Shown here in pieces: positions 33,557 to 42,404 of a stretch of 64,000 bases of DNA; positions within the stretch are counted from its first letter, which is position 1; each line of letters opens with the position of its first letter. Source of the DNA: Paracoccaceae bacterium (lineage in GTDB: Bacteria; Pseudomonadota; Alphaproteobacteria; Rhodobacterales; Rhodobacteraceae); contig JANSXY010000017.1 of NCBI GenBank assembly GCA_024742695.1, forward strand, positions 16,444-80,443, in the 5' to 3' direction. The position numbers were made by a program, and so were the translations under genes. The notes below the pieces were generated by a model that worked only from the letters and a program-made list of their open reading frames with translations, was not told the origin of the DNA and searched no databases.

Positions 33557-34363
33557 ATGCGCGTCCGCATCGGGTGCCGTCTGCGCTACAGCTTCCCGCA
33601 GCCGACACCGCTGATTGCGATGCTGAACGTCCACTACTCGCGCTTTGGCGATCTGGAGCGTGCAGATTACCTCGTGACGTCGCCGAGCGTACCGCTCGAA
33701 AGCTACCGCGACGGCTTCGGCAACTGGTGTACGCGCCTCATGGCTCCGGCGGGCGACTTCTGCCTGTCGACGGATGGCATCTTCCGCGACACGGGCCAGC
33801 CTGATCCCTCCATGCCCGGCGCGCGGCAGCACGCGGTTCAGGATCTGCCATTCGAGACCCTCGTGTTTCTGCAGGGCAGCAGGTATTGCGACACCGACCT
33901 CCTATCGGAGGAGGCGTGGCGCCTGTTCGAGACCACGGACCCCGGATGGTCACGCGTCCAGGCGATCTGCGATTTCGTGCATGGACATGTCCGCTTCGAC
34001 TATATGCAGGCAAAGGCGACGCGCACAGCGTCGCAGACCCTCGCCGAGGGGCAGGGTGTCTGCCGCGACTTTGCCCATCTCGCCATCGCGCTGTGTCGTT
34101 GCATGAACATTCCGGCCCGCTACTGCACCGGATATCTGAGCGACATCGGTGAACCTATGCCGCATCCGCCGGGGGATTTTGCTGCCTGGATGGAGGTATT
34201 CCTTGCCGGTGAATGGCACATGTTCGACCCGCGCAATAACAAGCCGAGGTTTGCGAGGATCCTGATCGCGCGCGGTCGCGATGCTGCCGATGTTCCTCTG
34301 ACCCAGACATTCGGCCAGAACACTTTGATGGAATTCAAGGTCTGGACGGATGAATTGGCCTGA
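33557..34363 (+). CDS. Transglutaminase-like protein lacking the catalytic His
   Basis: A 268-residue protein from ATG 33557. The N-terminal beta domain (LRYSFPQPTPLIAMLNVHYS) resembles the bacterial transglutaminase N-terminal region. The core has GQGVCRDFAHLAIALCR (Cys169) and MFDPRNNKPR (Asp224), but the usual HAW triplet reads AAW (position 209), so one member of the Cys-His-Asp triad is missing. It may be inactive, bind peptides or use another base. Confidence 0.85.
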   Translation: MRVRIGCRLRYSFPQPTPLIAMLNVHYSRFGDLERADYLVTSPSVPLESYRDGFGNWCTRLMAPAGDFCLSTDGIFRDTGQPDPSMPGARQHAVQDLPFETLVFLQGSRYCDTDLLSEEAWRLFETTDPGWSRVQAICDFVHGHVRFDYMQAKATRTASQTLAEGQGVCRDFAHLAIALCRCMNIPARYCTGYLSDIGEPMPHPPGDFAAWMEVFLAGEWHMFDPRNNKPRFARILIARGRDAADVPLTQTFGQNTLMEFKVWTDELA

Positions 34364-34495
34364 CTGACCTCGGCTTCTTTTTCGATGCACCATCGCAATT
34401 CGGGTCGCCAGCCCCCATATTTACAGTACCGATGCGAAGTATCCCGGTCCGACATGGACGAGGAGTTGGCGTCGGAAAATCAAAGGATCGATGAA

Positions 34496-34633
34496 ATGTC
34501 CTTCAAGGACCTGACCGCCAGGGCTGCGGCTGCGTTAAAGCCCAAGCCTGCGAAAACAGCAACGACCCCTGCCAAGGAGACCGAGCCCAAGGCCGCTGGC
34601 AAGGAACCACCCGCGAAGTCCAAGACATCTTGA
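34496..34633 (+). CDS. 45-residue basic Ala/Lys/Pro-rich peptide
   Basis: A short protein with AAGGAT before ATG 34496; a longer frame from 34385 is possible. After MSFKDLTARAAAALKPKP the chain is Lys/Pro/Ala/Glu-rich and probably disordered, like a histone-H1-like tail. It sits between the two transglutaminase-like genes and offers many lysines and few glutamines. Function unknown. Confidence 0.5.
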   Translation: MSFKDLTARAAAALKPKPAKTATTPAKETEPKAAGKEPPAKSKTS

Positions 34634-34634
34634 G

Positions 34635-34671
34635 ACCTACACAGGTTACGCGCCGCATTCCTGTAAGGGCG
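34635..34671. promoter_or_regulatory. Copies 4a/4b of recurring island motif
   Basis: ACCTACACAGGTTACGCG and CATTCCTGTAAGGGCG lie 40-75 bases upstream of the gene at 34709 and resemble the pair at 28660-28702. Confidence 0.4.
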
Positions 34672-34708
34672 CGGACCATTCACAGCAACAAGGGAAAGGA
34701 ACGCGCCA

Positions 34709-35242
34709 ATGGAAGATCTGACGAGTAAGTCCGTTGCGGTTTTTTCCCGGCCCTTCACCGTTCCGGGCTTTGACGAGACGCTCCCGGCGGGAGAGTACGA
34801 GATCGAAACGGAGGTGGCTTCACCCCCTGATCAACGGGATCCCGCAGCCTGGAAAGCCTCCGTCCTTGTGAAGCTTCATCCCCGGATATCTCATCCGGGA
34901 CTTGCACGGACTCTGACTGTTTCCCTTGCCGACCTCGACCAAGCACGCGCCAGGGACAAGCTGACCGGCAGGGAGTTGTCCGACTTTTTCCTTGAAGAAA
35001 TGCTGGCTGATCCGATGGTACAGCTCGTGATGAAGGCCGACGGGGTCTCCGAGGCGCACCTGCGACATCTCTATTCCCGGTCTGGGACGTCCGATCCGAA
35101 CCTGGCTGCGCCGCCTTCGAAGACGACCGCCCGAGGAGCGCGGGACGAAGAGTCGATCCGGACCGCCGAAAACGAAGGCATGCCTACGCGACCGGACTCG
35201 CCGCCGCCCTTGCGCACCCGTCTGGCTGCGGGAAAAACGTGA
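34709..35242 (+). CDS. Hypothetical protein with PFxVPG motif
   Basis: A 177-residue protein with AAAGGA before ATG 34709. It begins FSRPFTVPGFDETLPAGEYEIETE, the motif shared with the protein at 28883, then LVKLHPRISHPGL and LSDFFLEEMLADPMVQLVMKADGVS. The C-terminus ends AENEGMPTRPDSPPP, a signature repeated in the open frame at 32580-32660. It overlaps the next small gene. The family is uncharacterised. Confidence 0.72.
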   Translation: MEDLTSKSVAVFSRPFTVPGFDETLPAGEYEIETEVASPPDQRDPAAWKASVLVKLHPRISHPGLARTLTVSLADLDQARARDKLTGRELSDFFLEEMLADPMVQLVMKADGVSEAHLRHLYSRSGTSDPNLAAPPSKTTARGARDEESIRTAENEGMPTRPDSPPPLRTRLAAGKT

Positions 35243-35451
35243 TGGCGGACAAGGCCATCGCCGAAGGTGACGTACCGGACATCGCGACCCCAAGGGCCGT
35301 GGGTGATGTTCCGCAAGAACGCCGATGCCTGCGATGCGAAACCTCGTTCTGGAGCGAAGGCTTCGGAGAACGGATTTGCCGACGCTGCAGGGGGTTGAAC
35401 GCCTGGCGGAACGCCGCACCAATCAGCCCGGGCGCATCTCGCCGCCGCTGA
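35239..35451 (+). CDS. Small zinc-ribbon protein
   Basis: A 70-residue protein overlapping the previous stop; GTG 35239 or ATG 35242 may start it. It holds two CxxC pairs, CLRCETSFWSEGFGERICRRC, 14 residues apart, likely binding one zinc. The C-terminus is Arg-rich. It ends 48 bases before the second transglutaminase gene. Confidence 0.75.
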   Translation: MMADKAIAEGDVPDIATPRAVGDVPQERRCLRCETSFWSEGFGERICRRCRGLNAWRNAAPISPGASRRR

Positions 35452-35499
35452 TCCCCACAGCCGCGCGCCGTCTTCCCTGAACCACACTGGATCTCCATT

Positions 35500-36423
35500 T
35501 TGGCCTGCCTCGACATCGTTCACACCACGACCTACCGATACCGTCACGAGGTACCACTTGGGCCGCATCGGTTGATGCTGCGTCCCCGAGAAACGCGGGA
35601 ATTGCGGCTTCTCTCGCACGCTCTCTCCATCACTCCGGCGGCGACCGTGACATGGGCACATGACGTGGCAGGCAACACCATCGCCACCGCCGCCTTTGAC
35701 GGTCTGACGGATCATCTGGTGATCGAGAGCCGCGCCACCGTGGAACTGACCGCGCCCGCCTGGCCGGTCTTTGCCATCGCTGCCACGGCCGTCGAATATC
35801 CCTTTGCCTATGCCGCCGACGAATGGACGGATCTGGGCGCGTTGACGCTACCGCAATACCGCGACCTTGATGGCCGACTTGCCCGATGGGTCGAGGGTTT
35901 TGTCATGGCGCGTCCAACCGATACGCTGTCTTTGCTGAAGGATCTCAGCAATGGTGTATTCACCCAGATTTCCTACCAGAGCCGTGACCCTGAAGGCACC
36001 CAGTCGCCGATCGAGACGCTCGACCGGCGATGGGGCTCGTGTCGTGATCTTGCGGTCCTGCTCGCCGAAGCCGCGCGCACACTCGGACTCGGTTCCCGCA
36101 TAGTGTCCGGCTATCTTTCCGATGCGGAAGAAAGCCTCCTTGGGTCTGCGGGTTCCGGGTCCACCCATGCCTGGGTCGAGATATTTGTCCCCGGTGCCGG
36201 ATGGATCGCCTTCGATCCCACGAACCGGAGCTTCGGGTCCCGGAACCTGATACCACTCGCCGTGGCCCGAAACATCGCACAGGTGACCCCGGTGGCAGGC
36301 AACTTTATCGGAACGAACGTCGATTTGCTCTCGATGGAGGTAGTAGTAAGGGTGGAGCGTGCTTCGGCTCAAGATAACCCGCTCCTAGCCCCAAGAGGCG
36401 GGGCGGACATCGCGCTTGTCTGA
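35500..36423 (+). CDS. Transglutaminase-like cysteine peptidase family protein
   Basis: A 307-residue protein starting with TTG at 35500. The N-terminal beta domain begins [21 protein letters not shown], matching the bacterial transglutaminase-like N-terminal family. The catalytic triad is complete: WGSCRD (Cys181), STHAWVE (His223) and FDPTN (Asp239). Family members cleave or cross-link peptides and usually act in the cytoplasm. It is the active-looking partner of the protein at 33557. Confidence 0.92.
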   Translation: MACLDIVHTTTYRYRHEVPLGPHRLMLRPRETRELRLLSHALSITPAATVTWAHDVAGNTIATAAFDGLTDHLVIESRATVELTAPAWPVFAIAATAVEYPFAYAADEWTDLGALTLPQYRDLDGRLARWVEGFVMARPTDTLSLLKDLSNGVFTQISYQSRDPEGTQSPIETLDRRWGSCRDLAVLLAEAARTLGLGSRIVSGYLSDAEESLLGSAGSGSTHAWVEIFVPGAGWIAFDPTNRSFGSRNLIPLAVARNIAQVTPVAGNFIGTNVDLLSMEVVVRVERASAQDNPLLAPRGGADIALV

Positions 36424-36699
36424 TGGCGCTTCGGTGTGACAAGCTTGCGGCTGCTGGTTTAAACATATTAATAACAATACCTTAACGGCCGGAGAACGTT
36501 GGATCCCAGTCCCGTTCCCTCCGCCACCCTGCATTGTTTTTGTTGAGTTTTTATTCTGCAATGGATCCATATCCATACTAAAACCCATCATCTGAATTGC
36601 GCTGGATCGACTGGCTTGCAATGCCTGGAGAACAAGACACTCCCGTAGACAGCGTTTGCCGCTCACTTTGAGCCTGGGGTCCATCAGCCGTCTCGATCG

Positions 36700-36948
36700 C
36701 TATTGTCCACTTCGCCGCCGCCGCGCCGCCCGCTTCCTGCAAGCCTCCCGGCAGTAGACGGCATCCGCACGCTTGTGCAGTAGGACCGGGTCGCCGCATT
36801 CGGGGCAGCGCCAATCGCCAGCGTGTAGGTTCGCCAGGACGCGTCTTGCCCGCTTCATCCGGTTCTTCGGGTTCGACCACATGAATCGCTCGACGATGAG
36901 GTTACCGTCCGCATCAAGGCTCAGGGCATGGGGATCCGGGGCTGGCAT
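36700..36948 (-). CDS. Small zinc-ribbon protein
   Basis: An 82-residue protein with AGGAAC before ATG 36948. It has WRCPECGDPVLLHKRADAVYC, then CRKRAARRRR: a treble-clef-like Cys pattern and a basic tail suited to nucleic acid binding. It stands alone on the minus strand at the edge of the stress island. The 276-base gap to its left is relatively AT-rich and holds no gene. Confidence 0.7.
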   Translation of the reverse strand: MPAPDPHALSLDADGNLIVERFMWSNPKNRMKRARRVLANLHAGDWRCPECGDPVLLHKRADAVYCREACRKRAARRRRSGQ

Positions 36949-37074
36949 GTCAGGTTCCTATTTTCGAGGGCCAGAGGCAGTCTACCACATTGAAATACCG
37001 TACATTCTGGAATTGACTTGTTGGCGCGCAGACATCGTTGACCTAGTCGGCTGTTTTCTACAGGGTGTCCGCAG

Positions 37075-37446
37075 ATGGACGGGATTTCATTGATGCTTTG
37101 TGCTTCGCTCATCGCCGTGGATGGCGACACCGTGAAGTGCGACGGCGTGAACCTGCGCCCCATGGGCGACGGCGCACCATACGTCTCAGGCTTCGACACC
37201 CCTGAGTTCGGGCAACACGCAAAGTGCACGGAAGAGCATCGACTTGCCATCAGGGCGATGGCGCGGATGTCCGAGCTTCTGCAGACGCCTGGTCTGACCA
37301 TTGAAGACTCGGGACAGCTGGATCCGTTCAAGCGACCCCTTGTGGTCCTGCGACTGCCGGATGGCTCTACGATCGGGCAGACACTGATCGACGAGGGATT
37401 GGCGCGGGTCTGGACGCCAGAATACACCGCAGATTGGTGTAGCTAA
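37075..37446 (+). CDS. Thermonuclease-like (SNase) protein
   Basis: A 123-residue protein. It shows an SNase-like beginning (VDGDTVKCDGVNLRPMG, GFDTPE) and end (IGQTLIDEGLARVW). The Arg usually following the metal Asp is replaced in this short variant (GVNLRPMG is present, but a second catalytic Arg was not clearly placed), so nuclease activity is doubtful. It is shorter than typical SNase domains and has no signal peptide. Confidence 0.75.
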   Translation: MDGISLMLCASLIAVDGDTVKCDGVNLRPMGDGAPYVSGFDTPEFGQHAKCTEEHRLAIRAMARMSELLQTPGLTIEDSGQLDPFKRPLVVLRLPDGSTIGQTLIDEGLARVWTPEYTADWCS

Positions 37447-37557
37447 GCCTCCCTCATCGCGGGGACACCGACACCATTTGGGCATCAGTTGCCCGCTTTC
37501 TTTGACGATTCGCTCGTCATGGTGCAGCCTGCATCCAAGGCATTCATGGAGAGGTAG

Positions 37558-38574
37558 ATGCGAACACGGCAACTATGCTTCGCGCTGATGTTGGCCTCTA
37601 GCACCGCAGTTGCTGACCCAATACCGGGATCTGCTTTCAAGGTGGGCAACTGGGAAGGAGGAGCCTACAGCTTTGACGACACGGGCGCGTTTTCACACTG
37701 CTCGATCAGTGCTGGTTACATAAGCGGAGATACCCTCTACTTCACTGTCAACCGTCAGGCGACTGTCACGGTTGCCGTCGGTAGCCCCGGGTTGACCGGC
37801 ATCCCCGTGGGGCAGTCGTTCCCGGTTGCTCTTTATGTGGATAGGCGCGCGCCCTTCTACGGCACGGCCACAGTGCTACTCGACGGCTTTGCCGCGCTGG
37901 AAATTCCAGAGTTCGACCGTGCTTTAGAAAGCTTCAAACGCGGTTATGTTCTGACAATTCAAGGCGCCGGCCGGGAAGGCCAGTATGACTTGACCGGAAC
38001 CTTCCGCGCGCTCGAAGCAACGAGGCAGTGTGCCATTCGTTACTTCAACTATGCTTCGGCACCGTCCGCCCCGGCGCCTGCTCCTGTAGACAAGACTGTC
38101 ACTTTCCAACTGGCAACCACCGTCCTCACTGGCCTTGGAATACAGGACTTCCGCTTCCTTTCGCAGTCAGAGTTGGATGAAATCGGGCAATCTAACTCGG
38201 TTGCTTGGGTCGCCCCCGACTACGGGCTGTTCGGCTGGTCGCTGTTAGTACCGCGCGAACCTGGCCAGGATGACTTGAGGGCCACTGACGCCGGCGACAC
38301 GGCCTATTTGGCCCAAGGCTGCAATGGTGACTACGCAACCAGCGCAAGGTCCATCGCGCTGAAGGACGGTGACAGCGCACGCGAACTCCGTCTGATTTGC
38401 TCTGACGCCGATGGCGAGGCCGAACACTTCGTGTCGAAGTTCTTCGCGGGAGACTTCGTTGTCTACAATGCGTTGACCTTCGTGCCCGGGCAGGGGGACC
38501 GGCCGGCTGACAAGGCGCCGCCCCAATGGAGCGAAGACGCTACGCTACGGGCTGCGAGTTTCTTTGCTGACTAG
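37558..38574 (+). CDS. Exported hypothetical protein
   Basis: A 338-residue protein with GGAGAGG before ATG 37558. A signal peptide (LCFALMLASSTAVA) is followed by FKVGNWEGGAYSFDDTGAFSHCSIS, suggesting a beta-rich domain, a Pro/Ala linker near 168-178 and a second domain. Cys residues are few and may pair. No family is recognised beyond a secreted two-domain appearance. Confidence 0.75.
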   Translation: MRTRQLCFALMLASSTAVADPIPGSAFKVGNWEGGAYSFDDTGAFSHCSISAGYISGDTLYFTVNRQATVTVAVGSPGLTGIPVGQSFPVALYVDRRAPFYGTATVLLDGFAALEIPEFDRALESFKRGYVLTIQGAGREGQYDLTGTFRALEATRQCAIRYFNYASAPSAPAPAPVDKTVTFQLATTVLTGLGIQDFRFLSQSELDEIGQSNSVAWVAPDYGLFGWSLLVPREPGQDDLRATDAGDTAYLAQGCNGDYATSARSIALKDGDSARELRLICSDADGEAEHFVSKFFAGDFVVYNALTFVPGQGDRPADKAPPQWSEDATLRAASFFAD

Positions 38575-38608
38575 TTTTCGTTTGTCTGTGGGGGTGCCTT
38601 AATTTGGG

Positions 38609-39373
38609 ATGCTGTTGATGAAAATGACCTTTGCCGCTTCCAGAGTGAAGCAATTCACAACGGTGTTGGGTCACGTCCTTTCGGGCTTCGTCTCTTTGGC
38701 TGAACGGCCGACCCGCGCAACCTTTATGGCCGCATTGATTTTGGTGGCTATATGTTTAGTTGCAAGTTCTGCCGACGCGCAGAACATTGGCTATGGATCG
38801 GTGTACACCGAAGACGGGCAGTGCTGTGCATCCGGTGAGCTTGTGGATGGTTTCCCAGGTGCTGAAACATCGACTTTTGGCGAGTTCGATCTTTCGGCGA
38901 TTGGGTTGCAGATGAGGTACTTTCTATCGATTTCACCGACATCCGTTCTGCTGGGACGTGGAGTGTCGAATTCTGTTGACGTCTTCTACTATCAGGGCGA
39001 TGGATCTTTCCCGGGAAGCACTTCAGGTTCTTTTTGGGGGAGTGTACCCATAAGCCAACCTGCTGGTGTCGCTTCTGGCTGGTATGAACCGGATGGTTAC
39101 GGAGGATACTTTGGGGACAGCTTCATCGATGTTACTGTGCTGGTTGAAACTGCACGTTTGAGTTCCTGGAGCTTCTTGGGCTTTGAGATCCGTGCAAATG
39201 ACACCAATGCCGTCTTGATCCGCGACCTGCGTCTAACGAATTACAGCAATAGCTCTGGGGTAACACCCATTCCAGAGATAGACTCTGTGGGCGCTAGCGG
39301 TGTATTTTTCATTGTTCTCGCCCTGTCCTGTTTCATCAGATTCAGGAGTTATTCCAGTACCGTGGAATCCTGA
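38609..39373 (+). CDS. Exported protein with VPEID-CTERM-like sorting signal
   Basis: A 254-residue protein. An N-terminal hydrophobic segment (FMAALILVAICLVASSADAQ) serves as signal peptide. The mature part is Gly/Ser/Tyr-rich. The C-terminus reads PIPEIDSVGASG, then a hydrophobic helix (VFFIVLALSCFI) and RFR, the tripartite layout of VPEID-CTERM/PEP-CTERM-like signals handled by exosortases. The local base composition is more AT-rich than its neighbours, which suggests transfer. The start could be one of several nearby ATGs. Confidence 0.72.
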   Translation: MLLMKMTFAASRVKQFTTVLGHVLSGFVSLAERPTRATFMAALILVAICLVASSADAQNIGYGSVYTEDGQCCASGELVDGFPGAETSTFGEFDLSAIGLQMRYFLSISPTSVLLGRGVSNSVDVFYYQGDGSFPGSTSGSFWGSVPISQPAGVASGWYEPDGYGGYFGDSFIDVTVLVETARLSSWSFLGFEIRANDTNAVLIRDLRLTNYSNSSGVTPIPEIDSVGASGVFFIVLALSCFIRFRSYSSTVES

Positions 39374-39424
39374 GCCATCTCTCTAGCTAAGGGCGCCAGC
39401 AAAGGCATTTCATCCACAACTCTA

Positions 39425-39694
39425 TTAGGAAATGACACTTGTTGCCTTTCTGCTATCGCGCACCATCGCATTGACCAGCTTCCGCATCGCGACCGCCTCC
39501 TGGCTACGTCCCCCGTGCTTCCAGTTCGGATGATCCTTGCCCGGCTTGGCACCCCCGCGCGCGCCGTGCATCCGGCAAACTTTCCAGCCGCGAACGGCGG
39601 GGTTACGGCATGGCTGGCCGCTGCGCTTGCTGCGGGCGGTGCAGCGCGGCGCGGCGTTTGCCGCCTGCATGGGGTCAGCGTCAGGTTTCGTCAC
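39425..39694 (-). CDS. HGGxSTG-type small protein
   Basis: An 89-residue protein starting at GTG 39694, overlapping the upstream gene's stop region. It shows CTARSKRSGQPCRNPAVRGWKVCRMHGARGG followed by HPNWKHGGRS, the HGGxSTG-type pattern frequent in phages and plasmids. Its four-residue Cys/His set may bind zinc. Function unknown. Confidence 0.78.
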   Translation of the reverse strand: MTKPDADPMQAANAAPRCTARSKRSGQPCRNPAVRGWKVCRMHGARGGAKPGKDHPNWKHGGRSQEAVAMRKLVNAMVRDSRKATSVIS

Positions 39695-40262
39695 GCCCCC
39701 GCCCCTCGGTCTCGACGTTACCCACGATCGCCTGCCCGCCGTCCTGGACGGTGACGCGCTCCACGCGCACCACCTGCTGGCCCTTCGAGCGATAGCGCTT
39801 CAGGGTTTCCATCTGGGTCGTGTAGGTCCGCGCCAGCTTGTTGAGCGCGCGCTCGGCTGAATCCTGTTGTGCGATGTTGTCCACGCGGTTCAGGCGCTGC
39901 GCAAGCGTCATCATGGCCTGGTGCGTTGCGGCCATCTGGGTCAGCAGCAAAGCCTCGGCTGGGTCCCGCGGTTGCATCGCGTCGACGAACGCCAGAACAG
40001 AGTTGGTCACCGCTTCATCGATGCGCTTTCCGTGCGACCCAAGCGCGGCTACCTGGCCGAATACCCATTCAGCCACCTGGTCGTGGCCGCATGCTCTCCG
40101 GATGCGGTCGTGACCGCCGGAGACCGAGACCTTCAGCACGCCATCTTCGGACCAGTCGAACGTGGCCGTCGGCGGCTTTTTCTCGTTCGGCGGCTTCGCG
40201 ACCTTGTCTGATTTTTCTAGCACTTCCACCACTAGAGATTTCCACCTCCTTTCAGAAATCAT
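39681..40262 (-). CDS. Hypothetical protein, phage/plasmid-type
   Basis: A 193-residue protein from ATG 40262. The middle and end are helical (LLLTQMAATHQAMMTLAQRLNRVDNIAQQDSAERALNKLARTYTTQMETLKRYRSKG) and finish in VTVQDGGQAIVGNV. This C-terminal pattern recurs next to HGGxSTG proteins in alphaproteobacterial phage and plasmid regions. It is upstream of and overlaps the HGGxSTG gene, forming a two-gene unit. Confidence 0.75.
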   Translation of the reverse strand: MISERRWKSLVVEVLEKSDKVAKPPNEKKPPTATFDWSEDGVLKVSVSGGHDRIRRACGHDQVAEWVFGQVAALGSHGKRIDEAVTNSVLAFVDAMQPRDPAEALLLTQMAATHQAMMTLAQRLNRVDNIAQQDSAERALNKLARTYTTQMETLKRYRSKGQQVVRVERVTVQDGGQAIVGNVETEGRGRDET

Positions 40263-40853
40263 CGTTCTCTCAGCCACAAAATGATTTCCAACCACTGCTT
40301 GGCCACCAAGATTTGGAACTTATCACGCCTAATCCACTATAGGCCAAAATCACGAATCTGAAAAGCAGCAGAAGATCCCAAGAGGATAATATCTTATCGC
40401 GACCAACTACGAAAATAGGTTACACGGCAGAAAAAACTCCGAGCCAGTTCAGTGGCGGCAAGAAGGCCATCACCTCTGGATACTGCAGCGCTGACGAGAC
40501 TGGTTTTCATCCACTCGGGGCGGCAGAGTGACAAAGGTGGCAATTCGCACCTTATCTATCGTATAGCGGCAAACTGGAAATTTCGGCTATAAGGCAAACA
40601 TATTTGGAGCCGTCACTATTTTCACTTTCGTCACTTTTCAAGCCCGAGGCGAGAACGCCTGAGCGGCAAATTCTGGGCAGATGCCTGAGCGCGCACTGGA
40701 TCATAAGCCTCGACGACGCGGTGCGTAAATGCGAGGATTTACAATGCGCTTCTGATCCGTTCTCTGGACTAACGCCCTGGCTCAAGAGCGTGCTTCAGGG
40801 GGCGCACTCGTCAGGGGCAGGCCATAGACCAAGTTCAGCCGGCCCGCACTGGG
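40263..40853. other. Gene-poor intergenic stretch
   Basis: About 590 bases, more AT-rich than average. Two ORFs of 77 and 105 codons overlap here but show neither recognisable motifs nor good ribosome sites. I see no RNA gene or repeat in it. Confidence 0.5.
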
Positions 40854-42404
40854 TCAAGCCTTTTCAGCCAGTACTTGTTCCGCGGCACGAACCAGCATCT
40901 CCACATCAACAGGCTTGCTGAAGAACCGTGAAGCACCCAGCGCCCTCGTATCCGCCTCTGCCTCCGTCCGGGCGTCCGCCGTGAGCATGATGATTGGTAA
41001 TTGGGAAAACCCTTCTCCACTGGAGCGAAGCGTGATGATGACCTCGTCGCCGGATTTGTCTGGCAGATGGCGATCGAGGATCACCACATCGGGTTGATGC
41101 TGGCGTACGATGTCGACAACCCCGGCTCCTCGTTCCATCGATACCACGGTCCAGCCCTTGTACCTGAACGCCTGCTCAACGATAGAACGATTGAGAGCGT
41201 TGTCCTCGATGATGAGAACGGTTCCGATCGCTTCCGGGGAAGCTGTCGCCTCCGACGCCATACCCCCCGCTGCAGATTGTAGGGCGTCGGCCCGATTATT
41301 TACTGGCACGGTCAGAGTGAAACTCGAACCTTGGCCGAGAGTGCTCTCAAGCGTAAGCGTTCCTTCAAGCGCCTCGGCAAACTCCCGGCAGATTGCCAGG
41401 CCAAGACCGGCTCCCTCGTGCTGTCGGGTCATTCCATCGGCGACTTGCCGGAATGGCTCGAATATCCGCTCCTGCATGTCCGGCGCAATACCCGGACCGC
41501 TGTCCTTGACGTTGAAAGCAATCTTGCCTTGGTCAAGTCGCCTTGCGCTCACCGCGATCTGTCCGGTCTCGGTGAACTTCACGGCATTGCCCAAGAGATT
41601 GACAAGGATCTGCAGGAGCCGCCGCTCATCGGAAACGATCGGCTGTGCAGCATCCGAAGGAATGCTTGTCAGAATCTCGAGGGATTTCCTTTCTGCCATC
41701 GCCCTGACCGCAATCACGGCGTTGCGGATCACGACAGCGGGATCGACCGTGGTGAGCCGTACGGGGGACACACCCGCTTTAACCTTGGACAGATCTAGGA
41801 TGTCTTCGATCAGTTTCAGGAGGATGTTGCCGGCTTCCATCATGGCATTGACCGCAGCCTTCTGCGTATCATTCAACTCGCCCAGCATGGGCAGAATCTG
41901 AGCCGTCCCCAGCACGCCGTTCAAAGGCGTCCGGATTTCGTGGCTCATGGTCGAGAGAAACATTGACTGGGCCTGTTCAGCGCCCCTTGCCTCTTCCATC
42001 GCAAGCCGAAGCGCTTCGGTCTGTGCGACCTGTTCAGTGACATCGCGCTGGACCGCGACCCAGTAATGGAACCAGCCCTTGTCGTCGGCGACAGGCTTGA
42101 TGTTCAACTCGACCCAGAAGGGCTTTCCAGCCTTCGTATAGTTCTTGAGAATTTCGCGAACGGGTTTCCAGGTTCGCAGCGCCTCGTAGATTCGGGCACG
42201 GGCGTCTTGGTCGAGGTCCGGCCCCTGAAGGACGCGTGGGGTTTGACCGATGACATCCTCAGGCGTGTACCCGGTCATTGTCGTAAAGGCCTTGTTGACC
42301 CAAACGATCTCTGGCCCGTTCTGCCGGATTGGCTCCGCCGTCGTGATGACGATCGCATCATTCGTGTGGTCAGGGACGGTCGCGATGACGCTTTCAAGCT
42401 TCAT
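40854..42404 (-). CDS. PAS hybrid histidine kinase
   Basis: A 516-residue protein with no membrane helix. PAS domain about 1-125 with LOV-like layout (VNKAFTTMTGYTPEDVIG), but the flavin-binding cysteine position is Pro56 (GQTPRVLQG), so it should not be photoactive. Then HisKA (H155 in STMSHEIRTP), an HATPase domain (NLLGNAVKFT, DSGPGIAP, GAGLGLAI) and a C-terminal receiver with LIIEDN and VILDRHLPDKSG. It ends the chemotaxis region on the minus strand. Confidence 0.92.
   Translation of the reverse strand: MKLESVIATVPDHTNDAIVITTAEPIRQNGPEIVWVNKAFTTMTGYTPEDVIGQTPRVLQGPDLDQDARARIYEALRTWKPVREILKNYTKAGKPFWVELNIKPVADDKGWFHYWVAVQRDVTEQVAQTEALRLAMEEARGAEQAQSMFLSTMSHEIRTPLNGVLGTAQILPMLGELNDTQKAAVNAMMEAGNILLKLIEDILDLSKVKAGVSPVRLTTVDPAVVIRNAVIAVRAMAERKSLEILTSIPSDAAQPIVSDERRLLQILVNLLGNAVKFTETGQIAVSARRLDQGKIAFNVKDSGPGIAPDMQERIFEPFRQVADGMTRQHEGAGLGLAICREFAEALEGTLTLESTLGQGSSFTLTVPVNNRADALQSAAGGMASEATASPEAIGTVLIIEDNALNRSIVEQAFRYKGWTVVSMERGAGVVDIVRQHQPDVVILDRHLPDKSGDEVIITLRSSGEGFSQLPIIMLTADARTEAEADTRALGASRFFSKPVDVEMLVRAAEQVLAEKA

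Noticed and set aside
36509..36531. Sequence resembling a tRNA/tmRNA 3' end (TCCCGTTCCCTCCGCCA)
   Set aside because: No cloverleaf or T-loop can be formed from the preceding bases, and no second copy was seen to mark an att site.
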